Below are positions 56,299 to 64,000 of a DNA stretch of 64,000 nucleotides, piece by piece. The position numbers and the translations under genes are program-made. A model generated the notes under the pieces. The model made no database searches. It saw nothing but the letters and a program-made list of their open reading frames with translations, and was not told the origin of the DNA. Each line of letters begins with the position of its first letter. Position 1 is the stretch's first letter. This DNA comes from Sneathiella marina (lineage in GTDB: Bacteria > Pseudomonadota > Alphaproteobacteria > Sneathiellales > Sneathiellaceae), in the NCBI RefSeq assembly GCF_023746535.1, contig NZ_CP098747.1, forward strand, positions 2,750,501 to 2,814,500, written 5' to 3'.

Positions 56299-56429
56299 GG
56301 ATCAAAACCGGAAGTCCCCACTGTTGTAGGCTCGGCAAATCGCGCCATCAGCCTAATGAACTTGAAGGCCACGGGCCCGACGTTTAGCACGTCGCCGTAA
56401 GCAGGTCTCAACTCTACGGCTCTACGTCA
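56299..56429. repeat. Dispersed repeat family 2, copy 2
   Basis: About 131 bases, partner of 55222-55351, 1077 bases away and in the same orientation. It overlaps the last eight bases of the MATE gene, whose stop codon lies within the repeat. Confidence 0.8.
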
Positions 56430-57753
56430 TAGCGCGTCGCTCGACCCGTGGGTAGACAAGCGCCAAGGTGACGCCGCGTGCCGCCATAAACAGCATCAAC
56501 GCAGCCCACAACCCGTTTGCCCCCCAGAAATTATCGAAAATCTGCATGCCGGTCATATATAAAAGGAATGAGATAATCATGCCGTTCCGCATCTCCTTTG
56601 ATTGAACGGCGCCAATAAAAATGCCGTCAAGCTGGTAAGACCAAATGGAGATGAGCGGCGCCACCATCATCCAGGGCAGGAAGTCTTTCGCTTGCTCCCG
56701 GACATCCGGAATGCTCGTCAACAGGTTGATGAGGGACGGCCCAAACAAAGCGTAAACAAGGGCGTATATCGTGGCAACTATCAAGGCCCAAAAACTGCTG
56801 ACCAATACGATCTCGCGCAACAGCGCCGGTTTTTTCGCCCCCAAGGCCGACCCCACCATCCCCTCTGTTGCGAAAGCAAAACCGTCCAGGCCATAGGCCA
56901 TGATATGCATGAAGTTCATCAACACGGCGACAGCTGCAAGGGTCGTATCGCCTTTTGATGCCGCCTGAGCCGTAAAATAGGCAAAAGCAAAGATAAGCAG
57001 GATTGAGCGAATGAAAATATCGAAATTAACCCGCAATAGCTGAGCAATCTTACCACCGGCAAACAAACTGGAGCGGACCCATGTGCCGCCGAGTTTGAGC
57101 AGGTGTCGCCGTACGAGATAGGCGCCGAACAGGCAGGCACTGACTTCGGAAATAAGGGTCGCTGTCGCGACACCCGCCACATCCCATCCCAGCCCAAGCA
57201 CAAAGACCAAATCCAGTACAATATTCAGGCCGTTCATAAAAATCTGGACCATCAATGCGGCCCGGGTATTTTTGGTTCCGATAAAAAACCCCATCAGCGC
57301 ATAATTGGCCAGAACGGCAGGTGCGCCCCAAACGCGAATGGAAAAATACTCGGAAGCCCCCGCCTCCACCGCCGCAGAACTATCGATCAAATTCAAAGCG
57401 ACCCATAGAACAACGTTCTGAAGGGCAAGCACAAAAACAGATATTATCAGAGATAGCAGGAGCGCCCGCCCCATGACGGCCCGAATCTCGTCCGGATCCT
57501 GTTGGCCTGCCGCCTGGGCAACGAACCCGGTTGTTCCCATGCGCAGAAAACCAAATCCCCAATACAGGAAACTGAACATCATGGCCCCGATTGCCACAGC
57601 CCCTATATAATGGGCATCCGGAAGATGGCCAACAACGGCCGTGTCAACGGCTCCCAGTAAAGGGACAGAAGAATTCGACAGGATTATCGGCCAGGCAAGG
57701 CGCCAAACCTCCCCATGGCTGGAGGCGGCGAAAAATCTCTTAAACGACATCAA
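56422..57753 (-). CDS. MATE-family efflux transporter, 443 aa
   Basis: A cation-coupled multidrug exporter with twelve hydrophobic helices. MATE segments visible include LAWPIILSNSSVPLLGAVDTAVVGHL, GTTGFVAQAAGQQD and FATEGMVGSALGAKKPA. The C-terminus ends in VERRAMT inside repeat family 2. The start overlaps the FAD oxidoreductase stop by four bases (ATGA), so both are cotranslated. Substrate unknown. Confidence 0.93.
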   Translation of the reverse strand: MMSFKRFFAASSHGEVWRLAWPIILSNSSVPLLGAVDTAVVGHLPDAHYIGAVAIGAMMFSFLYWGFGFLRMGTTGFVAQAAGQQDPDEIRAVMGRALLLSLIISVFVLALQNVVLWVALNLIDSSAAVEAGASEYFSIRVWGAPAVLANYALMGFFIGTKNTRAALMVQIFMNGLNIVLDLVFVLGLGWDVAGVATATLISEVSACLFGAYLVRRHLLKLGGTWVRSSLFAGGKIAQLLRVNFDIFIRSILLIFAFAYFTAQAASKGDTTLAAVAVLMNFMHIMAYGLDGFAFATEGMVGSALGAKKPALLREIVLVSSFWALIVATIYALVYALFGPSLINLLTSIPDVREQAKDFLPWMMVAPLISIWSYQLDGIFIGAVQSKEMRNGMIISFLLYMTGMQIFDNFWGANGLWAALMLFMAARGVTLALVYPRVERRAMT

Positions 57754-59048
57754 ATTCCGAAATAATCTCTGATTTTATAACCGATCATCGCCGGCGGCAG
57801 AAACCAGGGTGTGCCATTATAATAGAAACGATCTTCAAACGGTAAATCATCAAAGGCAGTTTCACCGTCTGGATGATCCAGCATCTTCAAGGCGGCTTTG
57901 TGCCCCATATAACCGGACATGGCAACGCCTGATCCGCAATATCCCATGGCATAGTAAATGCCTTCATGCTGACCGATGGTTGGTAAAGGATTAAACCCGT
58001 AAGCTACCTTGCCGGACCAGACATGGGAGATGGCCGAAGATTTAAGTTGCGGGAAGATAGACGTGAGGCGTCGTTGTAACGCTTTTGCCTGTTGCAACGG
58101 CGGTGCCTGGAAAATCGTTGGCCGGCCCCCTAGCAATACGCGTTTTCCATCGGGAGAAGGCCTGTAATAGCTCAACATTTTGCGCGTATCCGTAATCATG
58201 CGCTTTGTCGGGAACAAACTGGTTACGAGATTTTCCGATAGTTCTTCCGTTGCAACAATTGTACTGCCGATGGAAATGACGCGTCGCTGGACGAACGGAA
58301 ACAACTCGCCGCTATATCCATTTGTTGCGATCAAAAGCTGCCGGCTCCGGATCTGGGGTCCTGAAGTCGAAACTGTATAACCCTCTTTACGCCTCGAAAT
58401 CTGCTTTGCCTGCACGGGCGCCATAAGCGTCGCCCCCGCCCGCAACGCGGCTTTCGCCAATCCTTGAGCATATTTCGCCGGATGCAACCCTCCCGTATGA
58501 TGCTGGCGAAGACCGCCTTTATAAATTGCACTATCCACGTCCTCCGCATAGTCGGCCGGCCCAACCATTTCTTCCGGGACGTTGAGATATTTTTGGCGCG
58601 TTTCGAAGTCTCGTGTCATCGATGCTAAATGCGACGCCTGTACCGCCGGATAAAACCGTCCGGTCATGGTAAGGTCACACTCAATATTTTCTTCTGATAG
58701 GCGCTGTTCAATAAACGCGACCGAAGCAAGGGCTTCACCATATATGGCGATTCCCTTTTCCTGGCCATACATGGAAATCAACCCATTTAGCCCCGGTTTC
58801 AGCATATTTCCGATCATGCCGCCATTTCGGCTGCTGGCGCCGAACCCGGGTTTTTCAGACTCTATTATTACGACAGTGTGGCCGGCTTTGGCCAACGTCA
58901 ACGCCGCAGACAGTCCCGTGTAACCACCGCCAATTACCGCCACATCAAAACATGTGTCCGGTTCGGAAAAGGAGATGTTTTCCGGTGCCGCCGCTTCCCA
59001 CCAGAACGGGATCTCCTTCAATCCATCAAAGCGATCGTCCGACGTCAT
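57750..59048 (-). CDS. FAD-dependent oxidoreductase (OrdL/PuuB-like), 432 aa
   Basis: A DAO-fold amine oxidoreductase. The FAD motif is VAVIGGGYTGLSAALTLAKAG, with SSRNGGMIGNML just after, and the C-terminal AMGYCGSGVAMSGYMG closes the fold. Such proteins oxidise secondary amines such as gamma-glutamylputrescine. The ATG at 59048 follows AAAGGA and gives a normal N-terminus; the frame open from 59183 adds 45 unrelated residues. It is coupled to the MATE gene, so one substrate may be both oxidised and exported. Confidence 0.9.
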   Translation of the reverse strand: MTSDDRFDGLKEIPFWWEAAAPENISFSEPDTCFDVAVIGGGYTGLSAALTLAKAGHTVVIIESEKPGFGASSRNGGMIGNMLKPGLNGLISMYGQEKGIAIYGEALASVAFIEQRLSEENIECDLTMTGRFYPAVQASHLASMTRDFETRQKYLNVPEEMVGPADYAEDVDSAIYKGGLRQHHTGGLHPAKYAQGLAKAALRAGATLMAPVQAKQISRRKEGYTVSTSGPQIRSRQLLIATNGYSGELFPFVQRRVISIGSTIVATEELSENLVTSLFPTKRMITDTRKMLSYYRPSPDGKRVLLGGRPTIFQAPPLQQAKALQRRLTSIFPQLKSSAISHVWSGKVAYGFNPLPTIGQHEGIYYAMGYCGSGVAMSGYMGHKAALKMLDHPDGETAFDDLPFEDRFYYNGTPWFLPPAMIGYKIRDYFGI

Positions 59049-59191
59049 TAATTTATCCTTTGGTTGAAATTTCAAGTGCAATTTTTTATTCTGATCAGAC
59101 TGCGTCTTCAAGAGCAAGGGATTAGCGCTCGTATTTGCAAGTTTTTCATGGCGACCTATGTAAAGTAAGTAGCAAAAAGACATTGAGATAA

Positions 59192-59917
59192 ATGGGGAAG
59201 TTTCGCAACGTGGCTAAGAATGTAGAAAAAACGGACGAAAAATCCGGCACCGACGACGTCGCCGAGTTTCTCGCTAAAGTCGCGGCGACGCCGGTCCGGT
59301 CGGCCCCGGGCAAAAGCGGTCGGCTGATCTTCGCCATTGATGCAACGGCTAGCCGCCAGCCCACATGGGATCATGCCAGCCATCTGCAACGAGAAATGTT
59401 TGACGAAGCCGCAGCCATCGGCGGACTGGAGTTACAGATTGCTTTTTTCAGAGGCTTTGGTGAATTCAAGGCAACCGCCTGGACCCATGACAGCCGCGCG
59501 TTGGCAAAACCGATGTCAAAAGTCTATTGCCTTGGCGGCCACACCCAGATCGAAAAGGTTTTGAAGCATACCTTGAAGCAAACAAAAAAAGATCCGGTAA
59601 ATGCGGTCGTTTATATCGGCGATTGCATGGAAGAGGATGCCGATCGCCTCTGCCATCTCTCGGGCCAGCTCGGCATGTTGAAAGTGCCGGTATTTGTCTT
59701 TCAGGAGGGATATGACAGGTTAGCCGAGCAATGCTTCCGGCAAATGGCAAAACTTTCCGGGGGCGCCTATTGCCGGTTTGATTCCGCCAGCGCTGCTGCA
59801 CTCAGGGATCTGTTGCGCGCCGTCGCCGCCTATGCTGCTGGCGGCCGGAAAGCGTTAAGTGATTTCAGCCAAAAAACTGGGGGGGAGACCCTGTTGTTGT
59901 TGAAACAAATAAAGTAA
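59192..59917 (+). CDS. VWA-like domain protein, 241 aa
   Basis: An alphaproteobacterial protein with a von Willebrand A-like core. The metal-site motif reads DATAS (in IFAIDATASRQPTWD) instead of D-x-S-x-S, and TQIEKVLKHTLKQ and VVYIGDCMEED follow the fold pattern. No signal peptide or membrane segment. Function unknown. It is nine bases before a J-domain membrane protein, and the pair is probably one operon. Confidence 0.82.
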   Translation: MGKFRNVAKNVEKTDEKSGTDDVAEFLAKVAATPVRSAPGKSGRLIFAIDATASRQPTWDHASHLQREMFDEAAAIGGLELQIAFFRGFGEFKATAWTHDSRALAKPMSKVYCLGGHTQIEKVLKHTLKQTKKDPVNAVVYIGDCMEEDADRLCHLSGQLGMLKVPVFVFQEGYDRLAEQCFRQMAKLSGGAYCRFDSASAAALRDLLRAVAAYAAGGRKALSDFSQKTGGETLLLLKQIK

Positions 59918-59926
59918 ACTACTGAA

Positions 59927-60637
59927 ATGTTAGCTTATTTTATTATTGGACTGTCGTTATTTGTAGCTCTGCTCATTGGCGGAAACAGTCTGGCAAATGC
60001 CGATCCAAAAAAACTGGTCAAAGCTCTGAGGATCTCGGCAACGATAATCTGTGCATTGTTGGCCGGCTTCTTCATCCTCACCGGACGTTTCGCATATGCC
60101 CCACCCTTTGTTATTGCCGCTTTGTTTTTTCTTCGGAACAAGCCTTTATTCGGCGCTGGCAACGCTCCCTCTTCCGGTCAGCAGTCCGATGTGGAAACAG
60201 ATTGGATAAAAGCCACTCTCAACCACGATAGCGGCGAGATGGATGGTCAAATATTAAAGGGTAAGTATGAATCGCATATTTTATCAACGCTATCGTTTGA
60301 CCAGCTTATGGAATTTCACGACGAAGCGCAGGACGACCCGCAGACACTCGCCATTCTAAATAGCTTTCTGGATCGTTATCACGCACAAGCGGACGCGTCT
60401 GGTGCAACGAGTGAAGAGCAGACAAAAGAACAGAAAACCAGGAAACAATCTGGCACGGGCCCGATGACCAGACGCGAGGCCCTGGATATTCTGGAGTTGA
60501 CGGATGACGCGACTTTAGCCCAAATAAAGAAGGCCCATCGCCAATTGATGAAAAAGTTTCACCCGGACCATGACGGTTCGGAATATATGGCGGCCAAAAT
60601 TAATGAAGCAAAAGACGTCCTGATTAAGACAAATTAA
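59927..60637 (+). CDS. Membrane-anchored J-domain protein, 236 aa
   Basis: Two to three N-terminal hydrophobic helices (~1-22, 35-55, 58-75) anchor it, then a linker and a C-terminal J domain (~178-236) with the DnaK-contact motif HPD in KKFHPDHDGS. It would recruit DnaK to the membrane. Domain order is like Tim14/DjlA-type proteins rather than DnaJ. It follows the VWA-like gene. Confidence 0.9.
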   Translation: MLAYFIIGLSLFVALLIGGNSLANADPKKLVKALRISATIICALLAGFFILTGRFAYAPPFVIAALFFLRNKPLFGAGNAPSSGQQSDVETDWIKATLNHDSGEMDGQILKGKYESHILSTLSFDQLMEFHDEAQDDPQTLAILNSFLDRYHAQADASGATSEEQTKEQKTRKQSGTGPMTRREALDILELTDDATLAQIKKAHRQLMKKFHPDHDGSEYMAAKINEAKDVLIKTN

Positions 60638-60705
60638 AACAGTTCCCTGTAAATTACGCTTAAATTGTCACAATATTCCTTCTAAGTGAGAAAGCTGCCC
60701 GATCA

Positions 60706-61578
60706 ATGTCAAAAATAGTGCGCAAAGCCGTCTTTCCTGTCGGCGGTTTGGGAACAAGATTCCTGCCGGCAACAAAAGCGATGCCAAAAGAAATGCTCCC
60801 TGTTGTCGATAAACCACTCATCCAATATGCAGTGGAAGAAGCCCGAGACGCCGGGATCGAAGAATTTATTTTTGTTACAGGTCGCGGGAAAACAATAATC
60901 GAGGATCATTTTGATCGATCTCATGAGTTGGAAGCTGTGCTGACAGAAAGATGTAAGCATGATCTTCTTGAAGAATTACTCGACGGAATACCCGTCGCCG
61001 GTAGTGTCGCTTATGTAAGACAGCAAGAGCCGCTGGGCCTTGGTCATGCGGTTTGGTGTGCCAAACGCCTGATCGGCAACGAACCATTTGCGGTTATTCT
61101 GGCTGACGATCTTATTCTTTCAAAAACATCTTGTCTTGCCCAGATGACGGCGGCGCGGGAAAAAGCCGGGGGCGGAAATATGCTGGCCGTCATGGATATC
61201 CCCCATGAACATACGTCGCGTTACGGTATTGTTAGTCCAGGCAAGGTAAGCGACCAGTTGGTTAATATTTTAGGCTTGATCGAAAAACCGGACCCCGCAG
61301 ACGCGCCTTCGGATCTGGCAGTTATAGGACGATATATTCTGGAGCCAAAAATCTTCAGTCTTTTGGAAAATCAGACACGCGGTGCCGGTAATGAAATCCA
61401 GCTTACGGACGCTTTGGCTTCCTTGCTCGGTGATGATCCTTTTTACGGTATGAAATTTGAGGGGACGCGCTTCGACTGTGGTGATAAAATCGGCTTCCTG
61501 GAGGCAAATATTGCTTTCGCGCTTGAGCGGCCTGAAATGAGTTCAGCTGTTCGTGATATTGTAAAAAGCTTTACGTAG
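60706..61578 (+). CDS. galU: UTP-glucose-1-phosphate uridylyltransferase
   Basis: GalU makes UDP-glucose. The nucleotide-binding signature GGLGTRFLPATKAMPKEMLPVVDKP is at the start, and FDCGDKIGFLEANIAFAL closes the fold. Length (290 aa) is normal. It leads a galU-ugd-phosphomannomutase series for UDP-sugar and mannose/glucose-phosphate supply to capsule, lipopolysaccharide or exopolysaccharide. Confidence 0.97.
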   Translation: MSKIVRKAVFPVGGLGTRFLPATKAMPKEMLPVVDKPLIQYAVEEARDAGIEEFIFVTGRGKTIIEDHFDRSHELEAVLTERCKHDLLEELLDGIPVAGSVAYVRQQEPLGLGHAVWCAKRLIGNEPFAVILADDLILSKTSCLAQMTAAREKAGGGNMLAVMDIPHEHTSRYGIVSPGKVSDQLVNILGLIEKPDPADAPSDLAVIGRYILEPKIFSLLENQTRGAGNEIQLTDALASLLGDDPFYGMKFEGTRFDCGDKIGFLEANIAFALERPEMSSAVRDIVKSFT

Positions 61579-61621
61579 AGATCACCTTTACGATTTTTGA
61601 TTACCTATCGGAGAAGAAACG

Positions 61622-62932
61622 ATGCGTATTGCCGTAATTGGAACCGGATATGTTGGATTAGTATCAGGTGCCTGTTTCTCTGAATTCGGCCACGACGTGA
61701 TTTGTATCGATATGGATACTCAAAAAATCGAGGGTTTGAAAAAGGGTAAAATTCCTATTTTCGAACCGGGACTGGAAGATCTCGTCATTAAAAACTATAA
61801 GGCCGGCCATCTTAACTTTGATACAAATTTGCAAAAGGCTGTTTCCACGGCTGAAGCTGTATTCATCGCTGTCGGGACACCAAGCCGCCGTGGAGATGGT
61901 CAAGCCGATCTGACTTACGTCTATGCCGCAGCAAAAGACATCGCTCAAAACTTGAGCGGGTACACGGTGGTTGTCAACAAATCAACTGTTCCAGTCGGTA
62001 CAGGAGAAAAAGTTGACAAGATTATCCGCGAGACAAATCCAAAAGCTCAGTTTGATGTTGTTTCTAACCCCGAATTTTTACGTGAAGGTGCAGCGATAGA
62101 GGATTTTATGCGGCCGGACCGGGTTATTGTTGGTGTAACCGCCGACGAAGCAAAGGATGTAATGGCATCTATTTACAGACCGCTATCCTTGTTTCAAACG
62201 CCGATTGTATTTACCAGTCGCGAAAGTGCCGAGCTCACCAAATATGCCGGAAATGCGTTTCTCGCCATGAAGATCACCTTTATCAACGAAATGGCAGATT
62301 TATGCGAACGGGTTGGCGCAAATGTTCATGACGTTGCGAAGGGAATAGGCCTTGACGGCCGCATTGGTGGAAAATTCCTGCACCCCGGACCCGGCTTTGG
62401 TGGATCCTGCTTTCCTAAAGATACCCGAGCCCTTTTTGAAACATCATCCATGGCCGGTGTGCCTCTCAATATTGTCGAAACAGTTATCGATGTTAATGAA
62501 AAGCGTAAAAAGGACATGGCGGCCCGGGTTATTGCAGCATGTGGCGGTTCTGTTTCCACTTTGACGATCGCTGTGCTGGGTTTGACGTTCAAACCCAATA
62601 CCGACGACATGAGGGAAAGCCCAAGCCTTGATATCATTCCGGAGCTGATTTCTGCCGGTGCTTCGATAAAAGCCTATGACCCTGAAGGTATGAAGGAAGC
62701 AAAGGAACTGTTATCAGGCGTGGAATTTTGTGAAAATTCTTATGCAACATTGGAAAACGCAGATGCTTTGGTCCTTATTACAGAATGGAACGAATTTCGA
62801 GCGCTCAATATGGATAAGGTAAAATCCCTAATGAAAGCGCCTATCATGATTGACCTACGGAATATTTATGATCCTGCGGAGATGAGAGGGTATGGTTTTA
62901 CTTACGAAAGTATCGGCCGCCCGACGACATAA
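61622..62932 (+). CDS. ugd: UDP-glucose 6-dehydrogenase
   Basis: Two-step NAD-dependent oxidation of UDP-glucose to UDP-glucuronate. The NAD motif IGTGYVGLVSGACFSEFGHDV is followed by SRESAELTKYAGNAFLAMK and the catalytic Cys in PGFGGSCFPKDT. GLTFKPNTDDMRESPS marks the C-terminal domain. It lies 43 bases after galU, with a GGAGAAG site, and is its functional successor. Confidence 0.97.
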   Translation: MRIAVIGTGYVGLVSGACFSEFGHDVICIDMDTQKIEGLKKGKIPIFEPGLEDLVIKNYKAGHLNFDTNLQKAVSTAEAVFIAVGTPSRRGDGQADLTYVYAAAKDIAQNLSGYTVVVNKSTVPVGTGEKVDKIIRETNPKAQFDVVSNPEFLREGAAIEDFMRPDRVIVGVTADEAKDVMASIYRPLSLFQTPIVFTSRESAELTKYAGNAFLAMKITFINEMADLCERVGANVHDVAKGIGLDGRIGGKFLHPGPGFGGSCFPKDTRALFETSSMAGVPLNIVETVIDVNEKRKKDMAARVIAACGGSVSTLTIAVLGLTFKPNTDDMRESPSLDIIPELISAGASIKAYDPEGMKEAKELLSGVEFCENSYATLENADALVLITEWNEFRALNMDKVKSLMKAPIMIDLRNIYDPAEMRGYGFTYESIGRPTT

Positions 62933-62963
62933 ATTGAGTTATATTTGAGAAAGTGAAACGAAG

Positions 62964-64000
62964 ATGACGGCACATAACTTTGATCCCAGCATTCTGCGGG
63001 AATATGACATTCGTGGTATAGTCGGGGAAACCTTGTTCGAAGCGGATGCCACAGCGATCGGCCGGGCATTCGGAACTTTTTTGACGCAAATCGGGCAATC
63101 CAATATTGCTGTCGGCTGCGATGGCCGGGAAACATCCCCGCCTATGAAAAAAGCTCTGATTGAAGGGCTTACGTCCACGGGAATTGATGTTTTTGACATC
63201 GGCATGGGCCCGACACCCATGCTGTATTATGCGACATATGAACTTAATGCTGGCGGCGGGATCATGATCACGGGCTCGCATAATCCACCAAGCCATAATG
63301 GATTTAAAATGATGCTTGATGGCAAATCATTTTACGGCTCTCAGATACAGGAATTGGGTGCCCTCTGTGCTAAAGGAGACTTTGCTATCGGATCCGGCAA
63401 GTCAGTCGACAGTCCGTTGATAGCCAAATATGTTCAGCGCCTTCTAAAGGATTTTAACCCCGGACGCGATCTTTCCATCGTTTGGGATTGCGGTAATGGC
63501 GCAACCGGCGAGGTGCTGCGAAAAGTCGTCTCAGAATTGCCCGGCCGACATTTGCTGCTGTATGAGGAAATTGATGGTACTTTTCCCAATCACCACCCCG
63601 ACCCAACGGTCGAGGAAAACCTGCAAGATCTAATCCGAACCGTCAAAGGTGTTGATGCAGATTTAGGAATAGCCTTTGACGGCGACGGTGATCGTATTGG
63701 TGTTGTTGATGGTCTGGGGCGTATTTTATGGGGGGATCAACTCCTCGCAATTCTTGCCCGGGAAGTTCTGGCAACCCGGCCTGGCGCCGCTATTATCGCA
63801 GACGTGAAGGCAAGCCAGATCCTATTCGATGCGGTTGAAAAACTGGGCGGCACGCCCATCATGTGGAAGACCGGGCATTCCTTGATCAAATCCAAGATGC
63901 AGGAAGTAAAGGCACCGCTTGCTGGAGAGATGAGCGGGCATATTTTCTACAACGATCATTATTACGGGTTTGACGACGCGTTATATGTAGCCTTGAGGCT
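62964..64000 (+). CDS. Phosphomannomutase/phosphoglucomutase (3' partial)
   Basis: The window ends inside this gene; 345 codons are visible. It is an alpha-D-phosphohexomutase with the phosphoserine loop in TGSHNPPSHNGFK and the Mg-site DGDGDRIGVVD. It begins with ILREYDIRGIVGETL, the family start. The AlgC/ManB type acts on both mannose and glucose phosphates. It completes the sugar-nucleotide set begun by galU. Confidence 0.93.
   Translation, partial: MTAHNFDPSILREYDIRGIVGETLFEADATAIGRAFGTFLTQIGQSNIAVGCDGRETSPPMKKALIEGLTSTGIDVFDIGMGPTPMLYYATYELNAGGGIMITGSHNPPSHNGFKMMLDGKSFYGSQIQELGALCAKGDFAIGSGKSVDSPLIAKYVQRLLKDFNPGRDLSIVWDCGNGATGEVLRKVVSELPGRHLLLYEEIDGTFPNHHPDPTVEENLQDLIRTVKGVDADLGIAFDGDGDRIGVVDGLGRILWGDQLLAILAREVLATRPGAAIIADVKASQILFDAVEKLGGTPIMWKTGHSLIKSKMQEVKAPLAGEMSGHIFYNDHYYGFDDALYVALR

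Noticed and set aside
1-64000. tRNA, rRNA, riboswitch and prophage features
   Set aside because: I looked for cloverleaf TPsiC-type words, rRNA-like blocks and integrase or phage genes and found none; no riboswitch shape was convincing. A dedicated scan could overturn this.

Overview
The window is chromosomal DNA from an alphaproteobacterium of roughly 50% GC. The evidence is the run gatB-gatA-gatC / ruvX-pyrB-pyrC'-plsY-dprA-topA-rnr-DUF983-NUDIX-rpmG, the PleD/DivK pair, the DUF3572 and EipB (DUF1849) proteins, a phasin with PhaR-like operators, and a BigR/SqrR persulfide module. The style recalls marine Sneathiella/Kiloniella-type lineages, but the genus cannot be settled from these bases. 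No rRNA, tRNA, CRISPR array, intact transposon or phage was seen.

Layout. 1-1.5 kb: a small unknown ORF and a very His-rich protein with internally duplicated repeats. 1.5-4.8 kb (minus): gatCAB, amidotransferase for Gln/Asn-tRNA. 4.9-18.4 kb (plus): a housekeeping run covering Holliday-junction/rRNA processing, pyrimidine synthesis (with a DHOase-like protein that lacks its catalytic residues), phospholipid synthesis, DNA uptake/topology, RNA decay, two NUDIX hydrolases, an MFS permease and ribosomal protein L33. 18.6-22.8 kb: PleD/DivK cell-cycle signalling, DUF3572, a HAD hydrolase and DNA polymerase IV. 22.8-26 kb (minus): envelope genes (M48 protease, DUF898 membrane protein, EipB). 26.3-28.4 kb: a GGDEF protein behind a sigma-54-like promoter and a class III cyclase.

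28.5-41.3 kb is a metabolic and accessory stretch: aldehyde dehydrogenase, RidA, a FemAB-like acyltransferase, a diiron protein plus a Baeyer-Villiger-type monooxygenase behind a perfect palindrome, then an NsrR operon (NsrR, group III truncated haemoglobin, YeaR-like DUF1971, alternative oxidase) with a near-perfect NsrR box. A VOC protein, a serine hydrolase, a GST and a symporter fused to a periplasmic-binding-protein domain follow. 41.4-49.1 kb: a membrane adenylate cyclase, clpS-clpA, phasin, a lipoprotein and a DacF-type carboxypeptidase. 49.1-51.3 kb: persulfide dioxygenase-like protein divergent from BigR/SqrR and split YeeE/YedE transporters. 51.3-54 kb: SDR, an unknown protein and an AbrB-type membrane protein.

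54-56.4 kb is a looser region where two dispersed repeat families interleave around a ketopantoate-reductase-like gene and a DinB-fold gene. 56.4-64 kb: MATE exporter with FAD oxidoreductase, a VWA-like/J-domain pair, and galU-ugd-phosphomannomutase (cut off by the window end) for UDP-glucuronate and sugar-phosphate supply to surface polysaccharide.

The best candidates for novelty are the His-rich repeat protein, the symporter-binding protein fusion, the diiron/BVMO pair, the degenerate PyrC', and the interleaved repeats at 54-56.4 kb. The NsrR-AOX and BigR modules are well-supported versions of known themes.
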